Positions 43,531 through 52,399 of a stretch of 64,000 nt of DNA are shown piece after piece; position 1 is the stretch's first letter, and every line of letters starts with the position of its first letter. Under the pieces are notes generated by a model. That model made no database searches. It was given only the letters and a program-made list of their open reading frames with translations, and was not told the DNA's origin. Source of the DNA: Nibricoccus aquaticus (GTDB lineage: Bacteria; Verrucomicrobiota; Verrucomicrobiia; Opitutales; Opitutaceae). The stretch spans positions 3,737,501 to 3,801,500 of the forward strand of contig NZ_CP023344.1 in assembly GCF_002310495.1 (NCBI RefSeq), in the 5' to 3' direction. The position numbers and the translations under genes were made by a program.

Positions 43531-45348
43531 GTGACGACCACCTCGCGCCGCATTTTTCTCTATTGGTTGTTGCTGCTGGCAGCGGCGCTTGGGGTCGGAG
43601 CGGGGGCGTGGTTGTTGCTAGAGCGGGAGGAGTCGCGGTTGTCGAAGCGCACGGAATCGGCCGAGGCGGCGCGGAGGGCGGCGGTCGAAGCGCGGGCGGC
43701 ATTGGTCGCCGAAAATGTCGAATTACTGGTCGGCGATGTGGAGGCGGGATTATTGGATACGCTGGCTGAGGCACCGGCGGAAAATCTGGACGCGGTGCTC
43801 AATGACTGGGAGCGGACCAATCCGCTCGTGCGGACGGCGTTCCGGGCGGCGGCGAGCAGCGGGCGGTTGCTGCGGCCGGCGATAGGGAACCGTAGTGAAG
43901 AGGCTCGGGGATTTTACCGGCGGTTTGCGACGCGGTTGAGTGCTCAGCCGCCGTGGCGGCCGGTAAAACTATCTTACGAGGAGTTTTCGAGTAGTTCGCG
44001 AAAGAAGGGCGATCAAAACGTGGAGACGGTTCAAAATGCGCGACGCGAAGTTCAAGCGCTGGCGAAGGATCGGTCGTCGTATGCGTCGAACTCGGCGCAG
44101 TCGGGGAGTGCGAGCGCGCTCTCGGGACAGCAAGAAGCTAAGGTGAAGGGGCGTTCATTATCGGAGAAAGCAGAGGTAGCGGATTTTGCAGTGGCAGAGC
44201 GCGCGGTACCGGCGGCGAAGGCGGCGAGTGTTGCGCCTGTTGCGGACCGGCGTGGATGGCTGCCGTTGGTGGCGGACGGGCGGTTGCATTTGCTGGGCTG
44301 GGTGTGGCCGCAAAATGCGAGCGAGGTGCGTGGCGTGGAGGTGGAACTGGCGGCGCTGGTGTCGCGGTTGGGCGGGGCGATGCCGGTCGAGGTGGCGGCG
44401 GGCGAGGGCTATGCGCTGCGCGATGACAAGGGGCGCGTGCAGCATCAAGCGGGCGTGGTCGCGGCGAGTGCGCCGACGGTGCGCGTGCCACTGGCGGCGA
44501 CGTTGTTACCGGGGTGGGACGTGGTGGCGTTTCTGGCGGTCGCGCCGGAGGAGAGCGGGACGGGATCGTTTTTCGCGGTGGGAGCGTCGCTCGCGGCGGT
44601 GTTGTTGCTGGCGATTTTGACGAGTGGATCGCTGCTGCTGTGGCAGGCGAGGCGGAGCGAGGCGGAGGCGGCGCAGAAGACGTCGTTTGTGGCGAATGTG
44701 TCGCACGAGTTTAAGACGCCGCTGACGACGATCCGGCTGTATTCAGAATTGCTGGAGCAAGGGCGCGTGGCCGATGCGGAGAAGCAGGGCGAGTATCTGC
44801 GGACGATCGGTCGCGAGACGCAGCGGCTGGCGCGGCTCGTGAACAACGCGCTGGATTTTTCGCGGCTGGAGCAGGGGAAGAAGCAATTTCAACGCGAGCG
44901 GTGTGATCTCGGAGCTGAGTTGGGGCGGTTGATGGATGTTCATGCACCGCGGGTCGCTGAGTCGGGGATGACATTGAGGGGTTCGCTGCCCGAGAAGCCG
45001 GTGATGGTGACGACGGACCGCGATGCAGTGGAGCAGATCGTACTCAATCTCGTGGATAATGCGTGCAAGTACGCGAGCGACGGGCGCGAGTTGAGCGTGG
45101 CGCTTGTGGGTCGCGCGGACGGTGGAGCAGAGGTGCGCGTGAGTGATCGCGGGCCGGGCGTGCCAGTGTCGGAACGCGAACGGATTTTCGAGAAGTTTCA
45201 CCGCGTGGATCAGACGCTGACGGCGGAAAAGGGCGGCACGGGACTCGGGCTGAGTATTGCGCGGCAGCTCGCGCGCGGGCTGGGCGGGGAACTACGTTGC
45301 GAAGCGCGGCCGGGAGGCGGCGCGGTGTTTGTGCTTACTTTGCCATGA
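43531..45348 (+). CDS. Membrane sensor histidine kinase
   Basis: A 605-aa kinase. The first membrane segment is IFLYWLLLLAAALGVGAGAWLLL, a long periplasmic part (about 30-345) has no known domain, and the second membrane segment is FFAVGASLAAVLLLAILTSGSLLLW. The H-box SHEFKTPLTT has the phosphorylated His392, and the ATP-binding part has DNACKYASDG (N-box), SDRGPGVP (G1) and GGTGLGLSIARQL (G2). A GTG at 43531 is preferred because the membrane segment starts soon after; a TTG at 43507 is possible. It overlaps the response regulator gene by ATGA. The signal is unknown. Confidence 0.9.
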   Translation: MTTTSRRIFLYWLLLLAAALGVGAGAWLLLEREESRLSKRTESAEAARRAAVEARAALVAENVELLVGDVEAGLLDTLAEAPAENLDAVLNDWERTNPLVRTAFRAAASSGRLLRPAIGNRSEEARGFYRRFATRLSAQPPWRPVKLSYEEFSSSSRKKGDQNVETVQNARREVQALAKDRSSYASNSAQSGSASALSGQQEAKVKGRSLSEKAEVADFAVAERAVPAAKAASVAPVADRRGWLPLVADGRLHLLGWVWPQNASEVRGVEVELAALVSRLGGAMPVEVAAGEGYALRDDKGRVQHQAGVVAASAPTVRVPLAATLLPGWDVVAFLAVAPEESGTGSFFAVGASLAAVLLLAILTSGSLLLWQARRSEAEAAQKTSFVANVSHEFKTPLTTIRLYSELLEQGRVADAEKQGEYLRTIGRETQRLARLVNNALDFSRLEQGKKQFQRERCDLGAELGRLMDVHAPRVAESGMTLRGSLPEKPVMVTTDRDAVEQIVLNLVDNACKYASDGRELSVALVGRADGGAEVRVSDRGPGVPVSERERIFEKFHRVDQTLTAEKGGTGLGLSIARQLARGLGGELRCEARPGGGAVFVLTLP

Positions 45349-46070
45349 AAGCGAAAATCCTGATTGCCGAAGACGACGCGAACATACGGCTCGGGCTGAC
45401 GGCGACGTTGGAGAGCGAAGGGTATGATGTGACGGCGGCGGGCGATGGCGCGCAGGCGTTGAAGCTTTTTGCGCAGGGGAAATTCGATCTGGTGATCCTC
45501 GATGTGATGATGCCGAAGGCCAGCGGCTATGACGTGTGCCGGGATCTGCGTGCGAAAGGCGAACGCGTGCCGGTGTTGTTTCTCACCGCGAAGGGCGAGG
45601 AGATCGACAAGGTGGTCGGACTCAAACTGGGTGCGGACGATTATGTAACAAAGCCGTTTGGCGTGCATGAATTGCTGGCGCGGGTGGAGGCGTTGCTGCG
45701 GCGTTCGCGGACGAGTGCTGAGAAAAACGGTGCGGGCGGAGGAGGAGCGAAGGAGTTGCCGGCGGTGTTTCGATTTGGTGTGGCGGAAATCGATCGGAAG
45801 AAATTCACGGCGGCGGTGAGCGGGCGCGAGGCGGTGGCGTTGACGGCGCGGGAGTTGAAGTTGCTGGAAGTTTTTGCGGCGGGTGCGGGCGAAGTGCTGA
45901 CGCGGGATGCGTTGCTCAACGCGGTGTGGGGCGTGGGTTATTTTGGGACGACGCGGACGCTCGACCAACATGTCGCGCAGTTGCGGAAGAAGGTGGAGGC
46001 GGACGCGGAATCACCGGCTGCGATTATTACGGTTCATGGGATCGGGTACCGGTACGAACCGTGCCGTTGA
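45345..46070 (+). CDS. OmpR/PhoB-type response regulator
   Basis: A 241-aa regulator. The receiver domain has the acidic pair EDD near residues 9-11, the phosphorylated Asp53 in VILDVMMP, the Thr in FLTAKGEE and Lys in YVTKPFG. The linker is Gly-rich, followed by a winged-helix DNA-binding domain (LTARELKLLEVFAAGAGEVLTRDALLNAVWG...TRTLDQHVAQLRKKVE). It is the partner of the kinase just upstream, to which it is coupled by ATGA overlap. Its regulon may include the neighbouring VWA or superoxide dismutase gene, but no binding site is defined here. Confidence 0.95.
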   Translation: MKAKILIAEDDANIRLGLTATLESEGYDVTAAGDGAQALKLFAQGKFDLVILDVMMPKASGYDVCRDLRAKGERVPVLFLTAKGEEIDKVVGLKLGADDYVTKPFGVHELLARVEALLRRSRTSAEKNGAGGGGAKELPAVFRFGVAEIDRKKFTAAVSGREAVALTARELKLLEVFAAGAGEVLTRDALLNAVWGVGYFGTTRTLDQHVAQLRKKVEADAESPAAIITVHGIGYRYEPCR

Positions 46071-46120
46071 AATGGCGCTGGCGGTTGCAGTGATGGGCTT
46101 TTGGGTTACCGAACTCTCGC

Positions 46121-46879
46121 ATGAACTCCCAAAACGCTGAATTCACCCTGTCGCGACGCGACGCACTCAAAACGTTTGGCGCGGGCGCGGCCCTGCTGAG
46201 TCTGGGATTATTGGGGATGCAGCGTCTCTCGGCGCAGGCGTCGGCTGGAGCGGCAGCGAACGCGGCGAGCGGGCCTTTCGTGCTGCCTCCGCTGACCTTT
46301 GCTTATGATGCGCTGGAGCCGCACATCGATGCGAAGACGATGGAGATTCATCACACGAAGCATCATCAGGCGTATGTGACGGCGGCGAACAAGGCGCTGG
46401 CGGGTCACGCGGAGTTGCTGGGATTGGACGTGCCGGAGCTGCTGCGTCAGCTCGATAAGGCGCCGGAAGCGATTCGCACGACGCTGCGGAATAATGTCGG
46501 TGGGCATGCGAATCACTCGTTCTTCTGGACGCTGCTGAGCCCGAAGGGTGGCGGTGAACCGAAAGGCGGGCTGGAGTCGGCGATCAAGAAACAGTTCGGC
46601 GATTTCGCGGCGTTCAAGACGCAGTTCGCGGATGCGGCGGCGAAACGGTTTGGCAGCGGCTGGGCGTGGCTGCTCATGAAAGATGGCAAACTAGTGATCG
46701 AGTCGTCGGCCAATCAGGACTCGCCGCTGATGATGGGCGCGCGGCCGATTCTCGGTCTCGATGTGTGGGAGCACGCGTACTATCTCAAATATCAAAATCG
46801 GCGCGCGGACTATGTGAATGCGTTCTGGAACGTGGTGGATTGGGACAAGGCCAACGACTACTACCGGATGGCAACGTGA
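46121..46879 (+). CDS. sodA: Tat-exported Fe/Mn superoxide dismutase
   Basis: A 252-aa superoxide dismutase with an N-terminal twin-arginine signal, [20 protein letters not shown], ending near RLSAQA. The enzyme part keeps the metal ligands: His in [13 protein letters not shown], His in GHANHSFFW, and Asp/His in LDVWEHAYY. The [15 protein letters not shown] block is Mn-type like. It converts superoxide to peroxide outside the cytoplasm, since Tat exports folded, metal-loaded enzymes. It is 50 bp after the response regulator on the same strand and convergent with fur. Confidence is high for the family, moderate for Tat export. Confidence 0.92.
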   Translation: MNSQNAEFTLSRRDALKTFGAGAALLSLGLLGMQRLSAQASAGAAANAASGPFVLPPLTFAYDALEPHIDAKTMEIHHTKHHQAYVTAANKALAGHAELLGLDVPELLRQLDKAPEAIRTTLRNNVGGHANHSFFWTLLSPKGGGEPKGGLESAIKKQFGDFAAFKTQFADAAAKRFGSGWAWLLMKDGKLVIESSANQDSPLMMGARPILGLDVWEHAYYLKYQNRRADYVNAFWNVVDWDKANDYYRMAT

Positions 46880-46918
46880 GTGAGGCAGCTTCTCCTTTTA
46901 AGTTCGGAGGTTCGATCC

Positions 46919-46950
46919 AACCACAGATAGCACAGAGAGCACGGATGCAG
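46919..46950 (+). repeat. CACAGAG-type periodic intergenic repeat
   Basis: The phrase has a 9-nt period: CACAGATAG, CACAGAGAG, CACGGATGC. Related text is at 62834-62882. It lies between the sod stop and the terminator. Confidence 0.7.
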
Positions 46951-46970
46951 AAGCAGAGTTGGGTCGCCTA

Positions 46971-47015
46971 AAAACAAAAACGCCGAGGTGATGAACCTCG
47001 GCGTTTTTGTTTTTG
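46971..47015. terminator. Bidirectional terminator between sod and fur
   Basis: A perfect 8-bp stem CGCCGAGG/CCTCGGCG with a 7-nt loop TGATGAA is flanked by an A-rich run on the left and a T-rich run on the right, so it ends transcripts from both convergent genes. Confidence 0.9.
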
Positions 47016-47030
47016 AAAGAGGAGAGCGGC

Positions 47031-47606
47031 TTAGCTCTTCACGACTGGCGACTGGCTGCGTTGCTGGACGGCGGCGGGAATCGCGGTGGCGGCGACGTTG
47101 CCGGAATCGCGCGTGAGGTTTTTCGGTTTTTGGGCGAAAAACTCGACGAGGTGGGAAACGTCGGTGTAACCGCGGGACTTGAGCGTCTCTTCGATTTTTT
47201 TCACCACGGTGCGGAGTTCGGCGCTGCTCTCGGCATCGAGTTCGGTGACGTCGTTGGAGTCTTTGGAAACGATGTGGTAGGGAGCGGCGTCGCCATCGAG
47301 GGCGATTTGGTAGAGGCTGGTGCCGTTGTGGAAGTAACAGAGGCGGACGAGGCCAACTTCCTGGAAGGCGGCGAGGCAGCGGTACACGGTGACGAGATCG
47401 CAGGCGGTGCTGGCGAGGTCGTTGTGAATCTGCTCGATGCTGGCCGGCGCGGTGCGTTTCAGAAGTGCTTCTAGAATCGCAACACGCGGCTGGGTAATAC
47501 GAAGCCCGGCTGACTTGAGGCGGGCGCAAGCCACGTCGATGGACGCTGGCGATTTGGCGGGTGATACGGCCGCCAAGGGGTGGTTGGTCTGGGTTGAAGC
47601 GATCAT
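47031..47606 (-). CDS. fur: Atypical Fur-family regulator
   Basis: A 191-aa Fur-family protein. The winged helix is clear: LKSAGLRITQPRVAILEALL, then IEQIHNDLASTACDLVTVYRCLAAFQEVGLV. In the dimer/metal part the normal HHDHLxCxxCG block is replaced by YHIVSKDSNDVTELDAES, so the CxxC zinc site is absent and only some regulatory ligands remain. A low-complexity tail of about 40 residues follows. The ATG at 47606 (MIASTQTNHPL) is used; a TTG 14 codons upstream is less likely. A candidate operator lies upstream. What it senses (iron, zinc, manganese or peroxide) cannot be said; SOD is its convergent neighbour. Confidence 0.85.
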   Translation of the reverse strand: MIASTQTNHPLAAVSPAKSPASIDVACARLKSAGLRITQPRVAILEALLKRTAPASIEQIHNDLASTACDLVTVYRCLAAFQEVGLVRLCYFHNGTSLYQIALDGDAAPYHIVSKDSNDVTELDAESSAELRTVVKKIEETLKSRGYTDVSHLVEFFAQKPKNLTRDSGNVAATAIPAAVQQRSQSPVVKS

Positions 47607-47642
47607 GTGATGATGAACTTTAGGTAAGCTATCGCCTGCTGA

Positions 47643-47672
47643 ATGCAATTCTGTAAATTAGATGAATTGCAT
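47643..47672. promoter_or_regulatory. Inverted repeat, candidate Fur operator
   Basis: Two perfect 9-bp arms, ATGCAATTC (47643-47651) and GAATTGCAT (47664-47672), are separated by 12 AT-rich bases. The distance between arms is 21 bp, two helical turns, which suits a dimer or pair of dimers. It lies 36 bp upstream of the fur start and 118 bp before the Minf_1886 gene, so it could regulate either or both. Confidence 0.6.
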
Positions 47673-47790
47673 AAGCAGGTTTTTACCTGGTTTTGGCGGA
47701 AATGCGGCCGAACAAGAGGCTAAGCGCCCAGAGCAACGTGAAGAGCAGTTGCCACGATGAAGTCTGAACGCACTGTCACCCATCCCGAAC

Positions 47791-48231
47791 ATGCAGGACG
47801 TGGAATTTAACGAAGTCATCGAGCTCATTTGCAAAGAAGACGGTCGCTACGACCGGAAGGCTTATACCTTTATCCGTCAGGGTTTGGATCAGACGGTGAA
47901 GGAGATCCGTAAGAAAGACGCCGAGAAGGCGCAACGGTCGCGTCACGTGAGCGGACCGGAGTTGTTGGAAGGGCTGCGAGCCTACGCGCTGGATCAGTAC
48001 GGGCCGCTGACGAAGACGGTGCTGAACTCGTGGGGTATCAAACGCTGTCAGGATTTTGGCGATCTGGTTTTCAATCTGATCGAGTACAACGTCTTCAGCA
48101 AAACCGAGAGCGATAAACGCGAGGACTTTTCGGACATCTATACGTTTGACGATGCGTTCGTGAAACCGTTTTTGCCGAAGAAGAAACCGCGCCAGACGGA
48201 CACGGCGACCGAAGCGGTCGGTCCGGCTTGA
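47791..48231 (+). CDS. Minf_1886 family protein
   Basis: A 146-aa protein matching the Minf_1886 family (small conserved protein of Verrucomicrobia and Planctomycetes): a helical N-terminus (VEFNEVIELICKEDGRYDRKAYTFIRQGLD), then HVSGPELLEGLRAYALDQYGPLTKTVLNSWGIKRCQDFGDLVFNLIE and a Pro/Lys-rich tail. The function is unknown. It gives support to the taxonomic call. No signal peptide or membrane span. It is divergent from fur. Confidence 0.88.
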   Translation: MQDVEFNEVIELICKEDGRYDRKAYTFIRQGLDQTVKEIRKKDAEKAQRSRHVSGPELLEGLRAYALDQYGPLTKTVLNSWGIKRCQDFGDLVFNLIEYNVFSKTESDKREDFSDIYTFDDAFVKPFLPKKKPRQTDTATEAVGPA

Positions 48232-48352
48232 GGCGGCGGCTCACGATCTGCCTGTGGCTGCGTCTCCGCGCTTCGGCCTGATTTGCGCGGCAATCAGAAG
48301 GCGGATACGTCTGCGCCTGTTAGCTTGAAACTGAACACATCTGACTTTTTCC

Positions 48353-50917
48353 ATGCCCGTTAAACCCACCGCCGTTTCCGCCAACTTCAGCCTGCTCGAT
48401 CCATTCTGGAAAGAGCGCGTTGATCGCACGGTGCTCTCGAACGGGCTGACGGTGCTGATCAAGCCGGACATGTCGGCGCCGGTGGCGTCGGTGCAGGTCT
48501 GGGTGAAGACGGGGAGCATTCATGAAAATGCGCTGCTCGGTGCAGGGCTTTCGCACTATCTGGAGCACATGCTTTTCAAGGGCACGAAGCGCCGGGCGGG
48601 GCGGGAGATTTCGGCGTCGGTGCAGGCGCATGGCGGGTACATCAACGCGTACACGACCTTTGACCGGACGGTGTATTACATCGATCTGCCGTCGGAGCAT
48701 GTGGGCGTGGCGGTCGATATTCTGGCGGATGCTGTGCTGCACTCGACGCTGCCGGAAGATGAAGTGGCGAAGGAGAAGGACGTGATTTTGCGCGAGATCG
48801 ACATGGGGCGCGACGATCCCGACCAGCGGCTGGGTGAGGCGCTGTTCGACACGGCGTTTCGGCAGCATCCGTTCCGGTATCCGATCATCGGGCACCGCGA
48901 AGTGTTTTCCGGTGTGAGGCATGCGGATCTCGTCGCCTACTACCGTGCGCGTTACGTGCCGAACAATCTGGTGGTGGTGATCGCGGGGGCAGTTGACCCG
49001 AAAGCGGCGCTGGTGGAGGTGGAAAAACATTTTGGCGGAGCTCCGCGTGCGCGGCTGGCTCCGGTGGTGATTCCGGAGGAGCCGGCGCAACTCGCGCCAC
49101 GGGCGTTGCATAAATTCGAAGACGTGGAGCTGACGCGGGCCGGGCTGGCGTGGCAGATCCCGGGTATCACCCATCCGGATGCGCCGTTGCTGGATTTGCT
49201 GGCGACGATTCTGGGCGGGGGCGACAGCTCGGTGCTGTGGCAGGATGTGCGCGAGAAGGCGCGATTGGTTCACTCGGTCGATGCGCACAGCTGGACGCCG
49301 GGAAGCGTGGGGTTGTTTTATGTGTCGTTCACATGCGACGCGGACAAGCGCGAGGCGGCGACGAAGGCGATCGAGCGGTCGCTGGCGAGGTGTGTGGCGA
49401 AAGGATTTTCGCCTGCGCAGATCAAGAAGGCGCAGCGGCAGACGGTGGTGGGGGAAATCAATTCGCGCAAAACGATGAGCGGGCAGGCGTCGCGGCTCGG
49501 AGCGGCGGAAGTCGTCATCGGCGATCTCGATTATGCGAAGACATATTTCGAGCGGATGCGTCTGGTTACCGCGGCGGATCTGAAGCGCGTACTGAAGACT
49601 TATCTCGTGCCTGCGCGGCTGACGTCGGTTTCACTTAATCCGAAGGCGAGTGAGGAAGCGCTTACGGGAACGACTGCGGTGGCGGGCAGCGATCTTGAGT
49701 TTGAGGAAATCAAACTGGCGAACGGTTCGCGGCTGTTGCTTCAGCACGACGCGCATCTCCCGAATTTGCATGTGCGGCTGCTGTGTCTTGGCGGACCGAT
49801 GCAGGAAGACGCGGGCAAGCGCGGGGCGACGTCACTGCTGGCGACGATGCTGACGAAGGACACGCGGAAGCGGAGCGCGGCGGCTGTCGCCCAGTTCATC
49901 GAGGAAGTGGGCGGGGCATTTCATCCGTTCTCGGGCAACAACAGTTTCGGGCTCGCGGCTGAAGTGCTGCCGACGGATGTGGATCGCGCACTGACGGTGC
50001 TGAGCGAGGCGGTGTTCGCGCCGGCGTTTAAGAAGACCACGTTCGAGATCGAGCGCGAGGCGCAGCTGGCGGAGCTGATGCAGGATGCGGACGATGTGGT
50101 GACGTTTGGACGGAAGCTGCTGAGGAGGAAATTTTTTGGCGCGTATCCGCTATCCATCGACTCGGCGGGTGACGAGTCGGGGCTCAAGGCGGTGACGCCG
50201 GGCGATCTGGCGGCGCTGTGGAAGACGTGTTTTGTCGCGGGCAATGTGGTGTTGGCGGTGGCGGGCGATTTTGACCGGAAGAAGCTGGTGCCGCAGCTGA
50301 AGGCGTTTCTGGCGAAAGTGCCGAAGGGAAAACTGGCGAAGCCGGAGGTGACGTTTGAGCGTCCGGCAGAAGTCGGGGATTTTATCGAGACGCAGCCGCG
50401 CGAGCAGGCGGTGGTGTTTCAGGCGTTTCGCGGGCCGGGTCTGAAGGCCGACGATTATTACGTGAGCGAAGTGGCGGATGAACTGTTCAGCGGGATGTCG
50501 TCGCGGTTGTTCGAGCGAGTGCGCGAGGACAAGGGGCTGGCGTACTTTGTCCGGTCGAGCCGTGTGGTCGGACTGGAGGCGGGGATGTTTGCGTTTTTTG
50601 CCGGGACGAGTCCGAAGCATTACGAAGAAGTGCTGGCGGAATTCGACGCGGAGATCGCACGCGTGCAGGCGGGCGAGGTGACGGCGGAGGAGCTGAAGCG
50701 GTGTCAGACGCGTTTGAAGGCGGGGCGTCGGATGGGGCTGCAGACGAATTCGGCGCGCGCGATGCAGGCGGGCTTAAATGCGCTTTATGGGCAGCCGGTA
50801 AACGACTGGAAAAATTACGACGGCTATATCGACGCGGTGACGGTGGCGAAGCTGCGGGAGTTTGCGCGGACGTATTTCAAGAAGTCGCAGCGGACGCAGC
50901 TGGTCGTGAAGGCGTGA
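48353..50917 (+). CDS. M16 family zinc metallopeptidase (insulinase-like)
   Basis: An 854-aa peptidase with two M16 halves. The inverted zinc motif HYLEH lies at residues 68-72 and the third ligand Glu is in EVAKEKDVILREIDM about 76 residues later. The second half (from about residue 440: FEEIKLANGSRLLLQHDAHLPNLHVRL) is the inactive M16 domain that closes the chamber. There is no signal peptide, so it probably acts in the cytoplasm, though processing peptidases of this family can be exported. Length matches the fused two-domain group. Confidence 0.92.
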   Translation: MPVKPTAVSANFSLLDPFWKERVDRTVLSNGLTVLIKPDMSAPVASVQVWVKTGSIHENALLGAGLSHYLEHMLFKGTKRRAGREISASVQAHGGYINAYTTFDRTVYYIDLPSEHVGVAVDILADAVLHSTLPEDEVAKEKDVILREIDMGRDDPDQRLGEALFDTAFRQHPFRYPIIGHREVFSGVRHADLVAYYRARYVPNNLVVVIAGAVDPKAALVEVEKHFGGAPRARLAPVVIPEEPAQLAPRALHKFEDVELTRAGLAWQIPGITHPDAPLLDLLATILGGGDSSVLWQDVREKARLVHSVDAHSWTPGSVGLFYVSFTCDADKREAATKAIERSLARCVAKGFSPAQIKKAQRQTVVGEINSRKTMSGQASRLGAAEVVIGDLDYAKTYFERMRLVTAADLKRVLKTYLVPARLTSVSLNPKASEEALTGTTAVAGSDLEFEEIKLANGSRLLLQHDAHLPNLHVRLLCLGGPMQEDAGKRGATSLLATMLTKDTRKRSAAAVAQFIEEVGGAFHPFSGNNSFGLAAEVLPTDVDRALTVLSEAVFAPAFKKTTFEIEREAQLAELMQDADDVVTFGRKLLRRKFFGAYPLSIDSAGDESGLKAVTPGDLAALWKTCFVAGNVVLAVAGDFDRKKLVPQLKAFLAKVPKGKLAKPEVTFERPAEVGDFIETQPREQAVVFQAFRGPGLKADDYYVSEVADELFSGMSSRLFERVREDKGLAYFVRSSRVVGLEAGMFAFFAGTSPKHYEEVLAEFDAEIARVQAGEVTAEELKRCQTRLKAGRRMGLQTNSARAMQAGLNALYGQPVNDWKNYDGYIDAVTVAKLREFARTYFKKSQRTQLVVKA

Positions 50918-50956
50918 GGAAAAAGTTGAGAGCTGAGGAGGTGGATTTATCCAACC

Positions 50957-50986
50957 GGCGGGGTTAGGGCTAACCCGCCCTACCTC
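50957..50986. repeat. Palindromic intergenic repeat (GGCGGGGTTAG type)
   Basis: Arms GGCGGGGTTAG and CTAACCCGCC pair with one bulge, followed by CTACCTCGGAGG. It sits between the convergent M16 and nucleoside transporter genes and may help end both transcripts. Confidence 0.75.
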
Positions 50987-50999
50987 GGAGGGGCGACCG

Positions 51000-52325
51000 T
51001 CAGGTCATCATGCCGGCGACGGAGGCGGTGAGGAAGCAGGCGAGGCTGCCGCCGAGGAGGGCGCGCCAACCGAGGCGGGCGAGCTCGGGGCGTTTCTCGG
51101 GGGCAATCGCGCCGATGCCGCCGATCTGGATGCCGATGGAGACGATATTGGAGAATCCACAAAGCGCATACGTGAGGATGATGCGGGTGCGGTCGTCGGT
51201 GAGCGCGCCGGAGGCCTGGAGTTTGTTCATCGAGAGGTAGGCGATGAACTCGTTGAGGACGGTTTTTTCGCCGAGGAGCTGGCCGGCGGTTATGAGGTTG
51301 GCGGAGTCGATGCCCATGAGCCAGGCGAGCGGGGCGCCGAAAAGGCCGAAGAGGAGTTGGAGGGAGAGGCTGTCGTAGCGGCCGCCAGAGGTGGAGGCGA
51401 TGAAGGCGTTGAGGCCGGTCCATTCGCCGAGGAGGCCACCGAGCATCCAGTTGACCATGGCGACGAGGGCGGTGAAGACGATCAACATGCCGGCTACGTT
51501 GGCGGCGAGTTTTAGGCCGTCGGTCGTGCCGAGGCAGATGGCGTCGAGCATGTTTTCGCCGGGTTTCTCGGCACTCATGCGAAGTTCGCGGTCCACGATT
51601 TCTTCCTGCGGCATCAGGATTTTGGCGACGACGAGCGCGGCAGGGGCGGAGAGGACGGAGGCGGTGAGGAGGTGGGTGGCCCAGCGGACGCGTTCGACGG
51701 GGTCATTGCCGCCGAGAAGGGTGATGTACACGGCCATGACGCCGCCGGCGATGGTGGCCATGCCGCCGACCATGACGGCGAGGAGCTCGGAGCGCGTCAT
51801 GGTTTTTAGATACGGTTTGATGAGGAGCGGAGCCTCGGTCTGGCCGACGAAGATGTTGCCCGACGCGTTGAGGGTTTCGGCACCGGAGAGTTTCATGGTG
51901 CGCGACATGATCCAGGCGAAGCCCATGACGATGAACTGGAGGACGCCGAGGCGGTAGAGCAGCGAGGTGAGCGCGGAGAAAAAGATGATGGTGGGCAGCA
52001 CGCTGACGACGAAGACGGGGCCGCCGGCGGTGAAGGGTAGCTCGGGGATGTTGCCGCCAGCGATGCCGTTGAACCAGCCGAAGAGGAGGCGGGTGCCCTC
52101 GTTGGTGAAGCCGATGATCTGGTTAAAACCCCAGCCGACGGCTTCGAAGAGTTTGCGGACAGGGCCGACGTGAAGGATGAGCAGGCCGAAGATGAGTTGA
52201 AGCGACATGCCGACGCCGACGAGTTTCCAGTCGATCTTGCGGCGGTTGGTGCTGAAGAGGGCGGCGATGGCGAGGAAGGCGGTGATGCCGAGAAGACCGC
52301 GAAATAGATGGGAGAAGGAGTCCAT
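51000..52325 (-). CDS. nupC: Concentrative nucleoside transporter (NupC family)
   Basis: A 441-aa inner-membrane protein with many hydrophobic segments. The CNT-family blocks are present: LNASGNIFVGQTEAPLLIKPYL (nucleoside and cation site, GQTEAP), GMATIAGGVMAVY and TYALCGFSNIVSIGIQIGGIG. It imports nucleosides with protons or sodium. The ATG at 52325 gives a natural N-terminal membrane helix; the longer upstream frame is rejected. It is divergent from the carbonic anhydrase gene with 74 bp between them. Confidence 0.94.
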   Translation of the reverse strand: MDSFSHLFRGLLGITAFLAIAALFSTNRRKIDWKLVGVGMSLQLIFGLLILHVGPVRKLFEAVGWGFNQIIGFTNEGTRLLFGWFNGIAGGNIPELPFTAGGPVFVVSVLPTIIFFSALTSLLYRLGVLQFIVMGFAWIMSRTMKLSGAETLNASGNIFVGQTEAPLLIKPYLKTMTRSELLAVMVGGMATIAGGVMAVYITLLGGNDPVERVRWATHLLTASVLSAPAALVVAKILMPQEEIVDRELRMSAEKPGENMLDAICLGTTDGLKLAANVAGMLIVFTALVAMVNWMLGGLLGEWTGLNAFIASTSGGRYDSLSLQLLFGLFGAPLAWLMGIDSANLITAGQLLGEKTVLNEFIAYLSMNKLQASGALTDDRTRIILTYALCGFSNIVSIGIQIGGIGAIAPEKRPELARLGWRALLGGSLACFLTASVAGMMT

Positions 52326-52399
52326 GAATCGAGGGTGGAGAAAGCCGGTTGCGTGCCGGGAGGCTTGCGGGTGTGTGCGCGCGGGGCGAGAAGCAAGGG

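Noticed and set aside
41826-43553. 575-codon minus-strand frame
   Set aside because: Antisense to the VWA gene, which has a signal peptide and MIDAS motif; the minus frame is Arg/His-rich with no domain.
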